Assembly: GCA_013399875.1 (NCBI GenBank)
Contig: VXAZ01004548.1
Coordinates: forward strand, 360,955-424,954
Reading direction: 5' to 3'
Origin: Gymnorhina tibicen
Taxonomy: Eukaryota > Chordata > Aves > Passeriformes > Artamidae
DNA: 64,000 nucleotides
The notes under the pieces were generated by a model, which had not been told where the DNA came from, made no database searches, and saw only the letters and a list, made by a program, of their open reading frames with translations. Every line of letters begins with the position of its first letter. Position 1 is the stretch's first letter. The translations under genes were made by a program, and so were the position numbers. This document shows positions 24,791 through 38,100 of the stretch, piece after piece.

Positions 24791-27700
24791 AGTGTAGGGA
24801 AGCAGAACAACCAGATGCAGTAGTAGACCACAAGTGCTGCTACAGTTTAGTCTTAGACTAACCCTATGTAATCTTGCAAGAACAAAAGGAGATTAGTTGG
24901 AATTTTTTTAAAATAAGCATTGCTAACAAATATTCCTATCCAATCCAAATTTTTGCATCAGTGGACATTTTAAGTTTAGGAGTTGACGTAAATTATAGAT
25001 AGCAGATAATTGAAACTGTTTTCTGATGGAAAATCTGGTACTTGGAAAACTGGAGCAGAAGCAAGCCAAAAACATCCATCAATGATGGAGCAAAAGGAAG
25101 AAAATGTACTGGAATATTTTTTTTCAAACCACTGAGCCACCTTTTTTACAATATCCAGGCTTTTTTTTTAATGTTGTATTCTTTGAAATTTTTTTATCTT
25201 ACACCATATAAAATATATATAGCTGATCAATTAAGAAATTGAAACATTTTAATCTTAGTGAGGAAAATACTTCTATAAACTTGCACTTAAACTCTCTGTT
25301 GAATTCTGTAACTCATAGAAACCTTTGAAAATGCATGAGAAGTTCTTCTGATGAAAAATATTGGACTAGATCTAAAAGGGATATCTCAAAATGCATATAG
25401 AAAATTAATTTTGGAATACATTTTTTAAAAAACCAGAGTTCAAGAGATACATAAGTAATCAGAACAGATTTTAAAGCCTAATGACATCATGACTTATGCC
25501 TCTGGCAAGATGTATTGTCATAATTCTTGCACTCAATTTGTCTTTTAAGTAAATCTATTTGTTTTTCCAGTATATTAGAAAATGTAAATCAGGCTGGAAA
25601 GCAATGTTCTTGTCATTTGTTTTGTAGTGAGCATGGAGAAAGAGCTTGCAAACTCGTGAAATATTTCACATAAGATTCTTCTCCAGTTGTCTATCTACAG
25701 AAAAGATCTTTTTTTAAAAACAGGAATTGTATTTCTCTCATGGGCATTGTTTCTTTCACAGCAAGTTTCATTTAAAAAAGTAGTTATGAATAAATATCAT
25801 GAGCAGACATCTATGTCAATCCTGTATGAGGTTTACCTGCCTTGTACAAAACAGATTTGTTTGTCAGAATGGTCTAAAGTCTCAGAATCGGTTTGGGAAG
25901 AACTATTTAGTTGTGGAGACAGAGAAAAATTTAGCTAGTAAAGTTAGGTATTGTGTTATTTTAAAAATTATAGGTAGTGTGTGATGGTATGTTACACTCA
26001 GGACTTCATATTGACTACATTGAAAAGAGTCAAATTCAGACTTTCCACATTTTTCTTCCTTAATTCAAAGAAAAAAATTAAATGAGAAACTTGGAATTTT
26101 TTTTCACTAAGTCATTTAAAGCTACTTTAGCAAACACTGTGAGATTGTAAGAATCCACACAGACTACGAATTGGGGAAAAAAACATGCAGGTGTATTGGA
26201 GAGTTAATTGATTTTACCCATAAGTGAATTAAAAGTTTGAAGTTTCATTTTAAACTTGGATCATATGGCAAGCCGGATGGAAAATTCCATACACTTACTG
26301 AAATAGTGTGAATAATGTTCTCAAAGTTTAATATCACTACTGTCTCAGTTTATCACGGCATAATAAATTCCAGTCTTCTCTGACTTTAGAATAAGAGTGG
26401 GAGAATTTTAAACCAATAATGTGTTATTCACAACCAAACACTGTGATTCTGTTATTTCTCTTAGTGCTCCTTGGTTGGTAAGTCAAACAAATGTTTTACC
26501 TCTGCGTATATTCAATTGGGACGACAGTTACTCATTCATATCCTCTCTGCTGAAGCTAGAAATACAGCAGTCTTCTGTCATTGTGTAAAGACAGTGTCTC
26601 CATGCATAGAGTGAGCAAAATTATCCTTACTGACAAAGTTAATGTACCAAAATCAGGTACATTCTGGGCTGAGTACTGTCAAATACTCTTGAGCTGCTAT
26701 AACCCTTTGAGACTACAGGTGGAATGAAATGGAAAACAATTTAATTAAATGTGCTGGGAATGTAATCTGGGACATTATGTATTTGTTGAAGAAATCTGGT
26801 TTGGAGGAACTGTATTACACTGGGAAATTATCCTTATTAGTAAACAGAGTCTGTGATGGCACAGCTGAACACTGCAGGTATAAGGACAATATATAGATAT
26901 TTAATACAATGACAAATTAAAGATCTGGTACTAAATCTGAATATTTTTAAACACAGTATATTCACTGGACTCTCATGGCATATGGAAGCATGTTTCATTA
27001 ACATATTATAGCTTCATGACATTGTAGTTCCTTGTGTTGGTGTAGCTGTGTGTAGCTAAATGTAGCTATGATTAATTTCATACATGTCTTAGTCCAGAGT
27101 TACTACCAGGTTAATCTGATAATGTGCAATGTATCAGGAAAGGTTTGGAGAAGAAACAAGCTAGATGCACAATTTTCCATTTCAAATTTCTCAAATCACA
27201 TGGAGATTAAAAGTAACAAAATGAAGTATCTGTGCTGAGAAAAGATTGGGGTTTTGTCTGTTCACCACTGTTTAGTTTTACAAAATCTCAATAAAAGAAA
27301 AAACAGCTGTTATTTTCAACTGGATATTTGAATATGAGAACAAATAGGTATCATCCATGTTCTCCTTTTATGTATTCAGGATTTTCTCTCTTGTTACCTC
27401 ATACACATGACTCCGGTTTTATTAGCACCATAACAGAAAAACAGACAGAAACAGATTATCTGCTTTAGCCCAAGTACCTTTCATTTCGTGAGGTATTTCT
27501 TAGCTCAGTCCATAACTTTTTCAACTGAACTGTTCCCTGATAGCTCTGAGGCTTAACTAGCAGAAGTAATTTCTTTTCTAGAAAGGGAATTATTTCCTGC
27601 CCAGACACTGCTTTCTGCTTTGGACTCAATGACTCTAAAAAAATTCAGAAAATAATAATACAAAAATTGTTTACATGAACCATCCTCTTCTCACCTGTCC

Positions 27701-28961
27701 CTACTCATCCTGAATAAACTCTGTAAATAGCTGTTAGTCTATTTACAATGAAGAGCTTAAAGGATGATGTTTGTAGAAACCCTTTTCATAGGTCTCCACT
27801 TAGGGTGCTTGACCAGTTTTAAATCATGTGGACTTCACTTGAATCAGGCATTTAATACCAGCTTTCTCTCTTCCCAGTATTAAACAACACTGTAGCTCAA
27901 TATTTTTTAAATTACACCACTGCAATGCAGTAAAAAGTAATAATAATAATAAAAGAGCACACAAACCCAAAAATTAATCAGGAGAAAATGGAAAAGAACA
28001 CATATGAGAATTAGCTTTCAGTTGTTTAAAAACTATTCTGTTTCTAAACAGATATATGCAGGTGGTTTCAGGGGGTTTTTGCAATAAATATTTATGTAAT
28101 GTTTCCTCCTAGGGTATGATACGCAAATCAAGATGGTTTATCCTACTTCAAGAATTTTTGAGGTTAAGGTATGAACAGGAATTCAAACTCAGTACTGTGA
28201 TATGCAAAATGAGTGACTTAAACAGTAGAAAATAACAAAAAGACATAATTATAGTCTCTAGTTTTTAATTTTGAAGGTGACATTAATTTTACTTGTGTAT
28301 CATGGAATAATAAAAAAAAAAATGCACAGCCACTTCCATCCTTCTTAGTTTTCCCTGACCACATATAATATTTCCTTGACCATTTTCGAGTTTTCTTTCA
28401 TGTTATAAGTAGAAGATCCAAAAAAACTGTTTATAGACCTAATCAATCTAAAGGGAATCTAAATCTAAAGGGAAAACAAAATAAAAGCCCGCTAATTATG
28501 CTAATTATGTGGGAGATTCACTTTGAAGGTGAATGGACTCATATAGAGAAAACTTACAGAAAAGTAGGTATATCTCGATCATAATAGTATTTACTTTTCC
28601 TGGCTCAATTAAATGGCTTTCACAGAGATTTGACCAGGCAATCATAGTTAATTTCCTACAAGATCCTGTACTCAAAATGAAAGTGTCTTCTTCCGTTGGA
28701 CAACTTTGGAGGTAGATGATTTAAATATATTCTTTAGATATTTATTCTAAATACTCTTGTTTAGAAAGGAAACATAATATAATTTCACATTATATCTTTT
28801 TTACCCATTTGGACTGGATGCCAATTATCTAAACCTTCAGGTTCTTCCTTCTAATCTCTAATGTAAGCCTAATTGTGGATAGGTTTTTTAAATTATTTTT
28901 TAAACTTCTACATTGGCAGTTAAAAACAGAATCTAGAAATTGCCTAAGACATGTCTGAGAT

Positions 28962-30028
28962 TTGGAAGTCTTTAGATCGCAAGTCCTAATTAAGGATCTT
29001 TCTTGAAGAAAATTAGGTCACTATGTGCCTAAGTCTTTAAATATAAAATAAAGAAAAATCTTTTCTTCATTCCAGAATTCATGAGTGAAAATCAAATATT
29101 GTTCCAGAGTAGCCTTTTCTCTGGGGAAGGGATAAGCCACAGAGTAGTTCCAGATAACCTGGATAGCCTCTTGACTGTATTACAATGAAAAGCTGCAGAG
29201 AAAAAGTGGAAACATTTTGTTGTTTTATCCCAGAAAATAACTCTTAAGTGAGCTGAAATTAAAGGACAGAAATGTACCTTGGGAGATAATTCACATGCTT
29301 GATACTGAGTAGTGTGGGCTTTAGCGGATACTAGTTTAAAAATGAATCAAAATTTGTTTGTTTAGATCATATTTATACCTAACCACTATAAAAACAATCT
29401 ATCCCTCTTTCTTTTATTTAAAATAATTCAAAGCTCTCTGGTTTGTTCTTTGACACAGAATGTTATACTGAAAATGAAATAAAATGAAATGAAAATACTT
29501 CAGCGAAATTGAAGTATACAGTGGTCACACTATAAAAATGCTTTTCCAAGACAGTGAGAGTTGGTGTTAAAGTAATAAAAAATTAGTAGAAGCAGGATAA
29601 AAAGTTTGACCTGTATCAACAAAAGGAAAGAGACATAAGGAGCCTGTAAACTGATACTTAATGTTATATGAAAACCAGAATTTTTTTCACATAGTGGATG
29701 AGCACCACCTGCCTCAGATACTCATTCTTCATAATATTCTGGGTTCATTTCAACTTTTTCCCTTGTATATCAATCTAGGATAGGATGTAAATCTAGCCAG
29801 TTTTGTAGCCAGCAATGAAAAGATCATTGCAAGAAAAAGAAAAGAGGCAAAATAAAGACTCATTGTAAATTTTTTTGCTCTCACCTTGAAAGGGGCTGAG
29901 GTAGAGTTCTGATCTTTATTTCCTGTTAAATTTACACATTTGACACTACACAATTGCTGTATTGAAGATGACATAAATAACTGCACAGCTAGAGGAGTAC
30001 TCTACTGTAAAGAACAGATAGAGTTGGG
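28962..30028. repeat. Gap-flanking duplicate, copy A (1067 bp)
   Basis: This segment runs up to the N gap and is repeated on the other side at 30900-32162. The offset is 1938 bases from 28962 to 29406 and 2134 bases from 29407 to 30028, because copy B has 196 extra bases. Apart from that indel I saw no substitutions by eye. The copy ends exactly where the Ns begin. A 78-codon minus-strand frame (29750-29986) occurs in both copies and is not recognisable. Confidence 0.95.
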
Positions 30029-30899
30029 NNNNNNNNNNNNNNNNNNNNNNNNNNNNNNNNNNNNNNNNNNNNNNNNNNNNNNNNNNNNNNNNNNNNNNNN
30101 NNNNNNNNNNNNNNNNNNNNNNNNNNNNNNNNNNNNNNNNNNNNNNNNNNNNNNNNNNNNNNNNNNNNNNNNNNNNNNNNNNNNNNNNNNNNNNNNNNNN
30201 NNNNNNNNNNNNNNNNNNNNNNNNNNNNNNNNNNNNNNNNNNNNNNNNNNNNNNNNNNNNNNNNNNNNNNNNNNNNNNNNNNNNNNNNNNNNNNNNNNNN
30301 NNNNNNNNNNNNNNNNNNNNNNNNNNNNNNNNNNNNNNNNNNNNNNNNNNNNNNNNNNNNNNNNNNNNNNNNNNNNNNNNNNNNNNNNNNNNNNNNNNNN
30401 NNNNNNNNNNNNNNNNNNNNNNNNNNNNNNNNNNNNNNNNNNNNNNNNNNNNNNNNNNNNNNNNNNNNNNNNNNNNNNNNNNNNNNNNNNNNNNNNNNNN
30501 NNNNNNNNNNNNNNNNNNNNNNNNNNNNNNNNNNNNNNNNNNNNNNNNNNNNNNNNNNNNNNNNNNNNNNNNNNNNNNNNNNNNNNNNNNNNNNNNNNNN
30601 NNNNNNNNNNNNNNNNNNNNNNNNNNNNNNNNNNNNNNNNNNNNNNNNNNNNNNNNNNNNNNNNNNNNNNNNNNNNNNNNNNNNNNNNNNNNNNNNNNNN
30701 NNNNNNNNNNNNNNNNNNNNNNNNNNNNNNNNNNNNNNNNNNNNNNNNNNNNNNNNNNNNNNNNNNNNNNNNNNNNNNNNNNNNNNNNNNNNNNNNNNNN
30801 NNNNNNNNNNNNNNNNNNNNNNNNNNNNNNNNNNNNNNNNNNNNNNNNNNNNNNNNNNNNNNNNNNNNNNNNNNNNNNNNNNNNNNNNNNNNNNNNNNN
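30029..30899. other. Assembly gap, 871 Ns
   Basis: Unknown bases. The size is not a round default, so it was probably estimated from read pairs. Because both flanks carry the same sequence, the gap may not correspond to real missing DNA. Confidence 0.99.
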
Positions 30900-32162
30900 T
30901 TGGAAGTCTTTAGATCGCAAGTCCTAATTAAGGATCTTTCTTGAAGAAAATTAGGTCACTATGTGCCTAAGTCTTTAAATATAAAATAAAGAAAAATCTT
31001 TTCTTCATTCCAGAATTCATGAGTGAAAATCAAATATTGTTCCAGAGTAGCCTTTTCTCTGGGGAAGGGATAAGCCACAGAGTAGTTCCAGATAACCTGG
31101 ATAGCCTCTTGACTGTATTACAATGAAAAGCTGCAGAGAAAAAGTGGAAACATTTTGTTGTTTTATCCCAGAAAATAACTCTTAAGTGAGCTGAAATTAA
31201 AGGACAGAAATGTACCTTGGGAGATAATTCACATGCTTGATACTGAGTAGTGTGGGCTTTAGCGGATACTAGTTTAAAAATGAATCAAAATTTGTTTGTT
31301 TAGATCATATTTATACCTAACCACTATAAAAACAATCTATCCCTGAATATGAACTTTTTTCCTCTCACAGAATACTGTGGATTAACATATATTCTATTTC
31401 CTGATTTTTATTACCCCCCATACTGAGATATATACTGTAAAGCAATCAATTTTTAATTTTGTCAGTTGACTTTTATTACATTAAAATTTCTATGTACTTG
31501 TTCTCTCTAGACACATTCTAATTGTCCATTCTCTAACACTCTTTCTTTTATTTAAAATAATTCAAAGCTCTCTGGTTTGTTCTTTGACACAGAATGTTAT
31601 ACTGAAAATGAAATAAAATGAAATGAAAATACTTCAGCGAAATTGAAGTATACAGTGGTCACACTATAAAAATGCTTTTCCAAGACAGTGAGAGTTGGTG
31701 TTAAAGTAATAAAAAATTAGTAGAAGCAGGATAAAAAGTTTGACCTGTATCAACAAAAGGAAAGAGACATAAGGAGCCTGTAAACTGATACTTAATGTTA
31801 TATGAAAACCAGAATTTTTTTCACATAGTGGATGAGCACCACCTGCCTCAGATACTCATTCTTCATAATATTCTGGGTTCATTTCAACTTTTTCCCTTGT
31901 ATATCAATCTAGGATAGGATGTAAATCTAGCCAGTTTTGTAGCCAGCAATGAAAAGATCATTGCAAGAAAAAGAAAAGAGGCAAAATAAAGACTCATTGT
32001 AAATTTTTTTGCTCTCACCTTGAAAGGGGCTGAGGTAGAGTTCTGATCTTTATTTCCTGTTAAATTTACACATTTGACACTACACAATTGCTGTATTGAA
32101 GATGACATAAATAACTGCACAGCTAGAGGAGTACTCTACTGTAAAGAACAGATAGAGTTGGG
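30900..32162. repeat. Gap-flanking duplicate, copy B (1263 bp)
   Basis: Begins at the first base after the Ns and contains all of copy A (28962-30028) plus an internal 196-base segment at 31345-31540. After 32162 the sequence continues uniquely. Copy A's left flank and copy B's right flank together would read as one continuous locus, as expected if two haplotype contigs were placed in series. Confidence 0.95.
31345..31540. other. 196-bp segment absent from copy A
   Basis: AT-rich sequence present only in copy B. The breakpoints share a two-base CT microhomology (ATCCCT before, AACACT at the end, then CTTTC). There is no target-site duplication, terminal repeat or poly-A tail, so a deletion in the other allele is more likely than a transposon insertion. 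Confidence 0.85.
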
Positions 32163-35100
32163 TTCCAGGACTACCCTTCTCCATGTTAATTATCACCTTG
32201 TAGTAAGACTATCTGGATTTCTCAGGATATAGCAGGAGTCTAATTTTTAGGCACTCTAATTCCTCAGTTAGTTGCTTAAATCCATCTAAATCTACCTCGC
32301 TACTCTTTTTTTTTTTAGACACACCAATCAGTGCAGATTGTACTTCTGCTACATGAATTTGAACATTCTTATTATGCTTATGCTATAAAAATTGCTAGTA
32401 TAAAATTACTTTCCATTATGTTCGGATTTGGTTTATGTTGTTGGCTCTGATCACTAACCTAATTAGCAGTGTGCTGTTGAACCACTAGTTTCATTATTCC
32501 TTTAAACCATTTGGCTGCTATTGGGAAATATTTCCACTGAAAGCAGCAGCTACCAGAAAACAAAAAGAAGTTTACCTGAAAAAAACGGATTCATTTTGGT
32601 GAAGCTGGAATCCCCAGTCATTCCAGATGCTCTGAGCTAAACCTTTTTTCTAAAAGAGGAGCCAGGAGGTAAAAGCTGTGCAGTACCAATCAGTGTTTTC
32701 AGGCGATGATGCCAACCTTTTACTGGCAATGTCCTCATGTAGATTGTAAGATTTACAAACAATTACAAAAGCACTTATAAAACCATTACCAAACTAATGA
32801 TGTGGACTATACCCTTCAGAGATACAGAAATGAAACAGAGTGAAGAGGAATCTGAGAGGAGGGGCTCTGTATGATTATTTAAGTAGACTAACTGTGAAGT
32901 GTTTTTTTTAAAAAAAAGAAGAGCAGAACCCAAAAACACACACACACAAAACTCCAAAACTTTAAAATAAGCAAAAAAAGCCCATGCCAGTTATATAGGG
33001 CATAGCTTAAGTGAAGCAGAATCTGTTGATCTAAATTTGGATTTGCCTATGCAGACTGGGCCTACATCCAGTAGAAAGTCAGGAGACAATTCTATGTGAA
33101 AAGTCAGTGAAAAATTTTAACTCAGAATACAACCCAATTTGAAAACAAGGATTTATTCCTGACCTCAGATACCTTATTTAATATTATTGATAGCACTTGA
33201 AGAAATGTGTGCTATTGAAATTAGAGGATGTCCATCTGCAAAATATTTTCAGATCGCAGATGGCAGGTGTTTCTCAAGTGTAAATTTGTAGGCAATAGTA
33301 ACTTCAAAAAAAGCCTTTAGAGATAGAGATCTTGAAGAGACAGAAGATTCAGGAAACCAGGAATACTGATGCTTTAAAATCACATGGAATTTCTTAGTTC
33401 TACAGACTCCTCACTCATCAATACACTGAAACATTTGCTACAGATGGGAATTGTTCTACTGGACTTGATTTTTTATAATTCTGTCATTTGAATGAAAAAC
33501 CCATTTTGAAATGGAAAGATTATATTAAGGGAACTAAAAGCATGTCAATAATCCCTAAGCAAAAAAACCCCAAACCTGTACTGAACACAGCTCTTTGCCT
33601 GCCGAACTGATTTTTGATGTGGTGACCAAAATACTAGTGTTACTTATTCCTGTAACTAGACTTGATTCAAAACCTCCTAATGGAGTGGCATACAGCAGAA
33701 AATGAGTCTTCGATGTGGAGATGTACCTCTGCTTTTTACTGAGTGACAGAGATATGGTTATGTTGGCTAAAGCCAAAATCATCAAGCACAATCTTTCTAA
33801 ACCTAAAAAAACCTGTGTAAGGTTACTTAGACAAACAGTATCAAGTTGGAGAAGGGACATGTTAAGGGTTAAAGAACCTGGTGCACTTCCCCTGGAATAC
33901 AGCTGTTGAAATATTGGGCAATGGACATGGTTGTCTATGTAACTTTCTTCAAACATTTAATAGACCTAAAAGGCAACAGCTGTGAATGTAAAAGACAATA
34001 AAAGGAATACAAGGTGTTTTTGACAAAGTATTGTTACGTGACAGAGAAGAAGAAAATGTTTCCTAGCAAATTTTTCATGTATAATGATCATCTATCACAT
34101 TATGGTCAAGCACATGATTTTTTTTTTCCCAAGGCAAAGGTAATGCATATAAACCAGAATATTTTCTAGAATCCTCTGAAAATCATGTATCAGTGAAAGA
34201 AAGGCTGAATTGTATACTGAAAGTACGCTAAAATTTGGCACCTTCCATTACGTGAGAAACTGTAATTATAACAAGGCTAAAAGGAGACAAATAACTGAAC
34301 TCAGACCAAAACTGGCCTACCTGGTTCCTTTCTGTAAAATTCAATAGAGACAGATTGGCACATGGTGATGGATTTTCTCACTGCAGGTCTCACTGCAGCC
34401 CTGGACAGAAGGCTATCAAAGTGACCAAAAACAGGAGAAAAGATGGTACATTAAAACAATCTTTCCCTTAAAATGTGATGGATCTCTCATAAATGTACTA
34501 ATATTAAAATATTTTTCACATCTTCATGGCACACTTATGACTCCAGCATCTTTCTCCAGCAATCTGTGTATACATGAAAAAGAATAATTAAAAATGTAAC
34601 AATAAGCTGAGGATGGCAAAATTTTTATTTTATCTCAACTTCAATGTTATTATTTAGTTTTTTAAAAATAATATTCCAGAAGTATGAATGAATGATAGTA
34701 TTTTTATATATTGACTATAAAATTATACTTACCTGTTTACATTCACAAGGTAAAATCTTCCACTGTTCACAGCACTAAGGGCTATGTAAAAGTGTTTAAA
34801 TCAATATTCTTTAGAAGGAAGGAAAAATGCACTTCCTTAACACACTCCAATAAAACAAGAAGCAGTGTTCTTGGAAATTATTTAACCTGCTTAGTACTAG
34901 ATGGCTTCCATTTCATCTCTCTGACTTACATGTTTAAACCTTTCACCGGTTTTACTGTACAGGATTGATGTGCTCCAGCAGAGTTAGCTTATCACTGCAA
35001 GCCACACTCTGTTGTGAGGCCTGCCTCAAAGAAAATGCAAAATGCATTCTGAACCTTTGATATTTTAATGCAAACTCCATAATATATTTTATAGAATGGA

Positions 35101-38100
35101 AAACAATCTGCACCACTCTATAACTGGCATTTATCTCAGATGATAACCTACATGTGCTTACTTGTAAACCTGAAAATACAGAAAAAAAAAGAGCAGATGC
35201 TAAAATGAAGAAAATAATGTAATTTAGAAAATACAAAACATGTAGTTTCTTTTTATTTGCAAATCTATGACAACAATTAAGGGAACTTCCATTGCTTTGG
35301 GGAAAAAATGTTTCACTTTTGAATGACTAGAAAATTCTAGTGTGCTCCCAGAATCATCCTCACAAGCAGTTACTTGTGTAAAGATAAAATACTTTCTTTT
35401 TCTATTAATAAATTTGTGTGCATTTTCTACTGTACCAGATGAAAAAGAAAAACAAATGCAGACTGAAGTGTTCATGCTGCAAATCAGTTGAACAACTCAG
35501 ATTGAATTAAAATTTGCAAATTGATTATTAACTTGTATATCATATAATCCAGGCTACACCTTTCTTTCATCAGGATTCGCTCAAAAGTGAACCTTTCATT
35601 CTCTTGAGCTACTTTTCATAGCTGAGTATGTCCAAGGTGTTAATGAATTTAATACTATATGACAGTTGTTCCCTATTTGAGTAACTCCATAATATTCAAA
35701 ATCTTAAAGAGACTGACAGATAAATGTTTTATTATACTTAAGACTTTGACAAATGATTCAGCTCAAAAGCGAAATTGTTAAAGAATATTTCAGTATTGAA
35801 TCTAGACTATACTGAAGGTTAAGAAAACAAACCTATACAGTCCAGATGTTCTGGATATGGCAGACTTTCAGCTCTTATGGACAGCTCATCTTTTTTCCCA
35901 CGCTTAATATTAATTTTCTCAGCCTTCTTTGTTTGAAATACAACTTTATATATTCATATAAATTAAAAATCTCAAAGATCTCAGAAAACCAAGAAAAGCA
36001 AACTTGGTTTTCAAAATATTGGGGGTGGGTGAGGTGGGTGTGTGAAGCTGCTGATGGTGTGGCAACATCTTACATTTCTTTGGGTTGTCAACATTCTACG
36101 TGGATCTTATCATAGACAACTCACTGAAACACTGGACATGTAAAGACAACTTTGAATACATTGAAAACTTTGTCCATCAGTGTTTCTTTTTTCAAAGCAT
36201 CATGGTAATGATACTGGTTTCCACAGAAACAAATAGCATTTCCCACCTCCTCCTTTTCCTCTACCCCCCTGCCTGGCAGCGCTCCCTGTAGGACTGACAT
36301 CTTTTTGTGTAAAAATAAGCAACTGTAATTTTGTGTAATACTATCCAAACAATAATGCTGTGGTATTTGGATGAAATATGTATTTTTACTGCCAAATGAT
36401 GGGCTTAACTCCAGGTTTTATGCTCCTTGTTTTTTCCTGGCTTTTTTTTTTTGGTGTTTTTTTTTCTTTACAGATGATTTGGGGAAGTGTATGTAAACCA
36501 GTCAAAAACCAAGCAAGGCACTAGGAAATGCAATTTCTTCCTGTCACAAATGAGACTGAAAAATCTTTAAAGACTAATGGTCAAGCTCACAAAATAAACC
36601 CAAGAGTTTTTAGGAATGATAGATATGTTTCATTCCTGAATCAATCACAAACTCATCCTGATTTCTCTGACTACCCTTGTTACAGATCAGTATTCCCAAA
36701 ATAGCTTTAATCAGTTATTTTCAGCCTAAGGGTTGTCAGCAAATTACTTGTTATGACTGTTTCTCATTCATTATTCATCCAGTGTAACTGGTCATATGAA
36801 TAACACGATACCGCTGCTGTCAAAACTGATGTCCAGAACAAGATGATAATGAACAACAAGCTTTTTATATAAATTTTAACATCCATAAATATTTTTTTAA
36901 TACAAGAAATAAAACTTATGCATTTTGTGAAGAAGTTATTTAATATATTAGGACACACCTAATACATTTCAATAATTTTAATGTGAAAAATTTTGTGTAG
37001 TGAACAAGATGTTTTCTAAGTTTATAGACTAAAATGAATATAAGTATAAAATGGAAATTGAGTCCTTATGAGTAGTTACTTGCCTTTTTGCTATGAAAAA
37101 ACCTGCTAAATACATCCTTGTAACTCTATATTCATCAATATATTTTTCCCAGGTAAAACCTGTGTGTTAATAAAATGAAGCTAATGAACATTCACATTCT
37201 TACATTAAAAACCCACCATAAATCAATCCTTCCAAGAAAAGACTAAAATTTAATGTAACATACTGTGAATTGTTTAATAGGTCTGTTTGCATAGGTACCT
37301 GTTCAACAGCATTCATGAAAACTAATATTTAATTCTACTGTTAGTATAAAGCATTCAGCAGTAATTAATCATTCAGCAATTCTTGAAAGTTTAAAAAAAA
37401 GTTTTAGCGAACACAAATTTCAAAAAATATCCAGCCCCAAACACCAAACATGTACAGCCATTGCTTTTTTTTTTTCTTCTTCCAAACCTCTGGATAAAAT
37501 GTGGTCTTATACTGAGACCTTTTCTGCAGCTATAAACACAGAAATAGAAGTAAGATGGATGGGAAGGAGTTCTTACACAAATACATATTCCCAGAAAGCG
37601 AAGATTTAAGAAAAAAGAATAGTTATTTGGCTACTAATTAAATGAGTTCTAAGAGTAATCAACACTGATTGAAAAGCAAAATTCTGCATTGCTTTATATA
37701 TTTCTGTTACCTCTGACATGCTCATTATTGCTCTAAATTGTTTGTCTTACAAAAACTCTTAGTACCCTGAAATCAGGTAGACCCTATATTTATACTCAAA
37801 AAAATTGAATTCATCTTTGCTTCTCTGTAAGTCTGCTATTTTCACACATTTTAAAAAATTTCTGCATTAACACGTTTTCAGATTTCCACATTTTATGTTG
37901 CAAAACCAAAAAAAGTTCTTTATGCTGTGCCTTTTTTATTTGTAACAGTAAATTTTGACTGGTGCAAATGAAAGTATTTTTTTCAGATGTAGAATCATCT
38001 GACTAATGGGTTCCTAGCTTATTTCATGTGTAGTGTCATGCTCAGTTAAAGAAGATGTGATTGAGTGTATATAACAGTAATTTGGTCTTGCTCTTCTGAT

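Larger units (their letters stand above)
20103..28961. other. AT-rich non-coding DNA, no gene seen
   Basis: Nearly 9 kb without a recognisable gene. Open frames reach 102 codons (23244-23552 minus) but show no domain. Local features are GT-rich stretches at 20850-20925 and 21505-21575, a TATC microsatellite at 21616-21640, a poly-A run at 23652-23667, a tandem GCTAATTAT pair at 28491-28508, and motif-dense blocks near 24580-24790 and 26690-26800. A GC-richer patch near 22620-22750 is unexplained. Confidence 0.5.

Noticed and set aside
29940..30944. Frames of 334 and 324 codons on both strands
   Set aside because: Nearly all codons are Ns from the gap; the real flanking sequence gives only a few residues.
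29750..32120. Identical 78-codon minus-strand frame appearing twice, as if a duplicated gene
   Set aside because: The duplication is probably an assembly artefact and the translation is not recognisable.
33555..33956. 133-codon minus-strand frame
   Set aside because: No signal peptide, domain or family resemblance, AT-rich biased composition, and no splice or promoter context.
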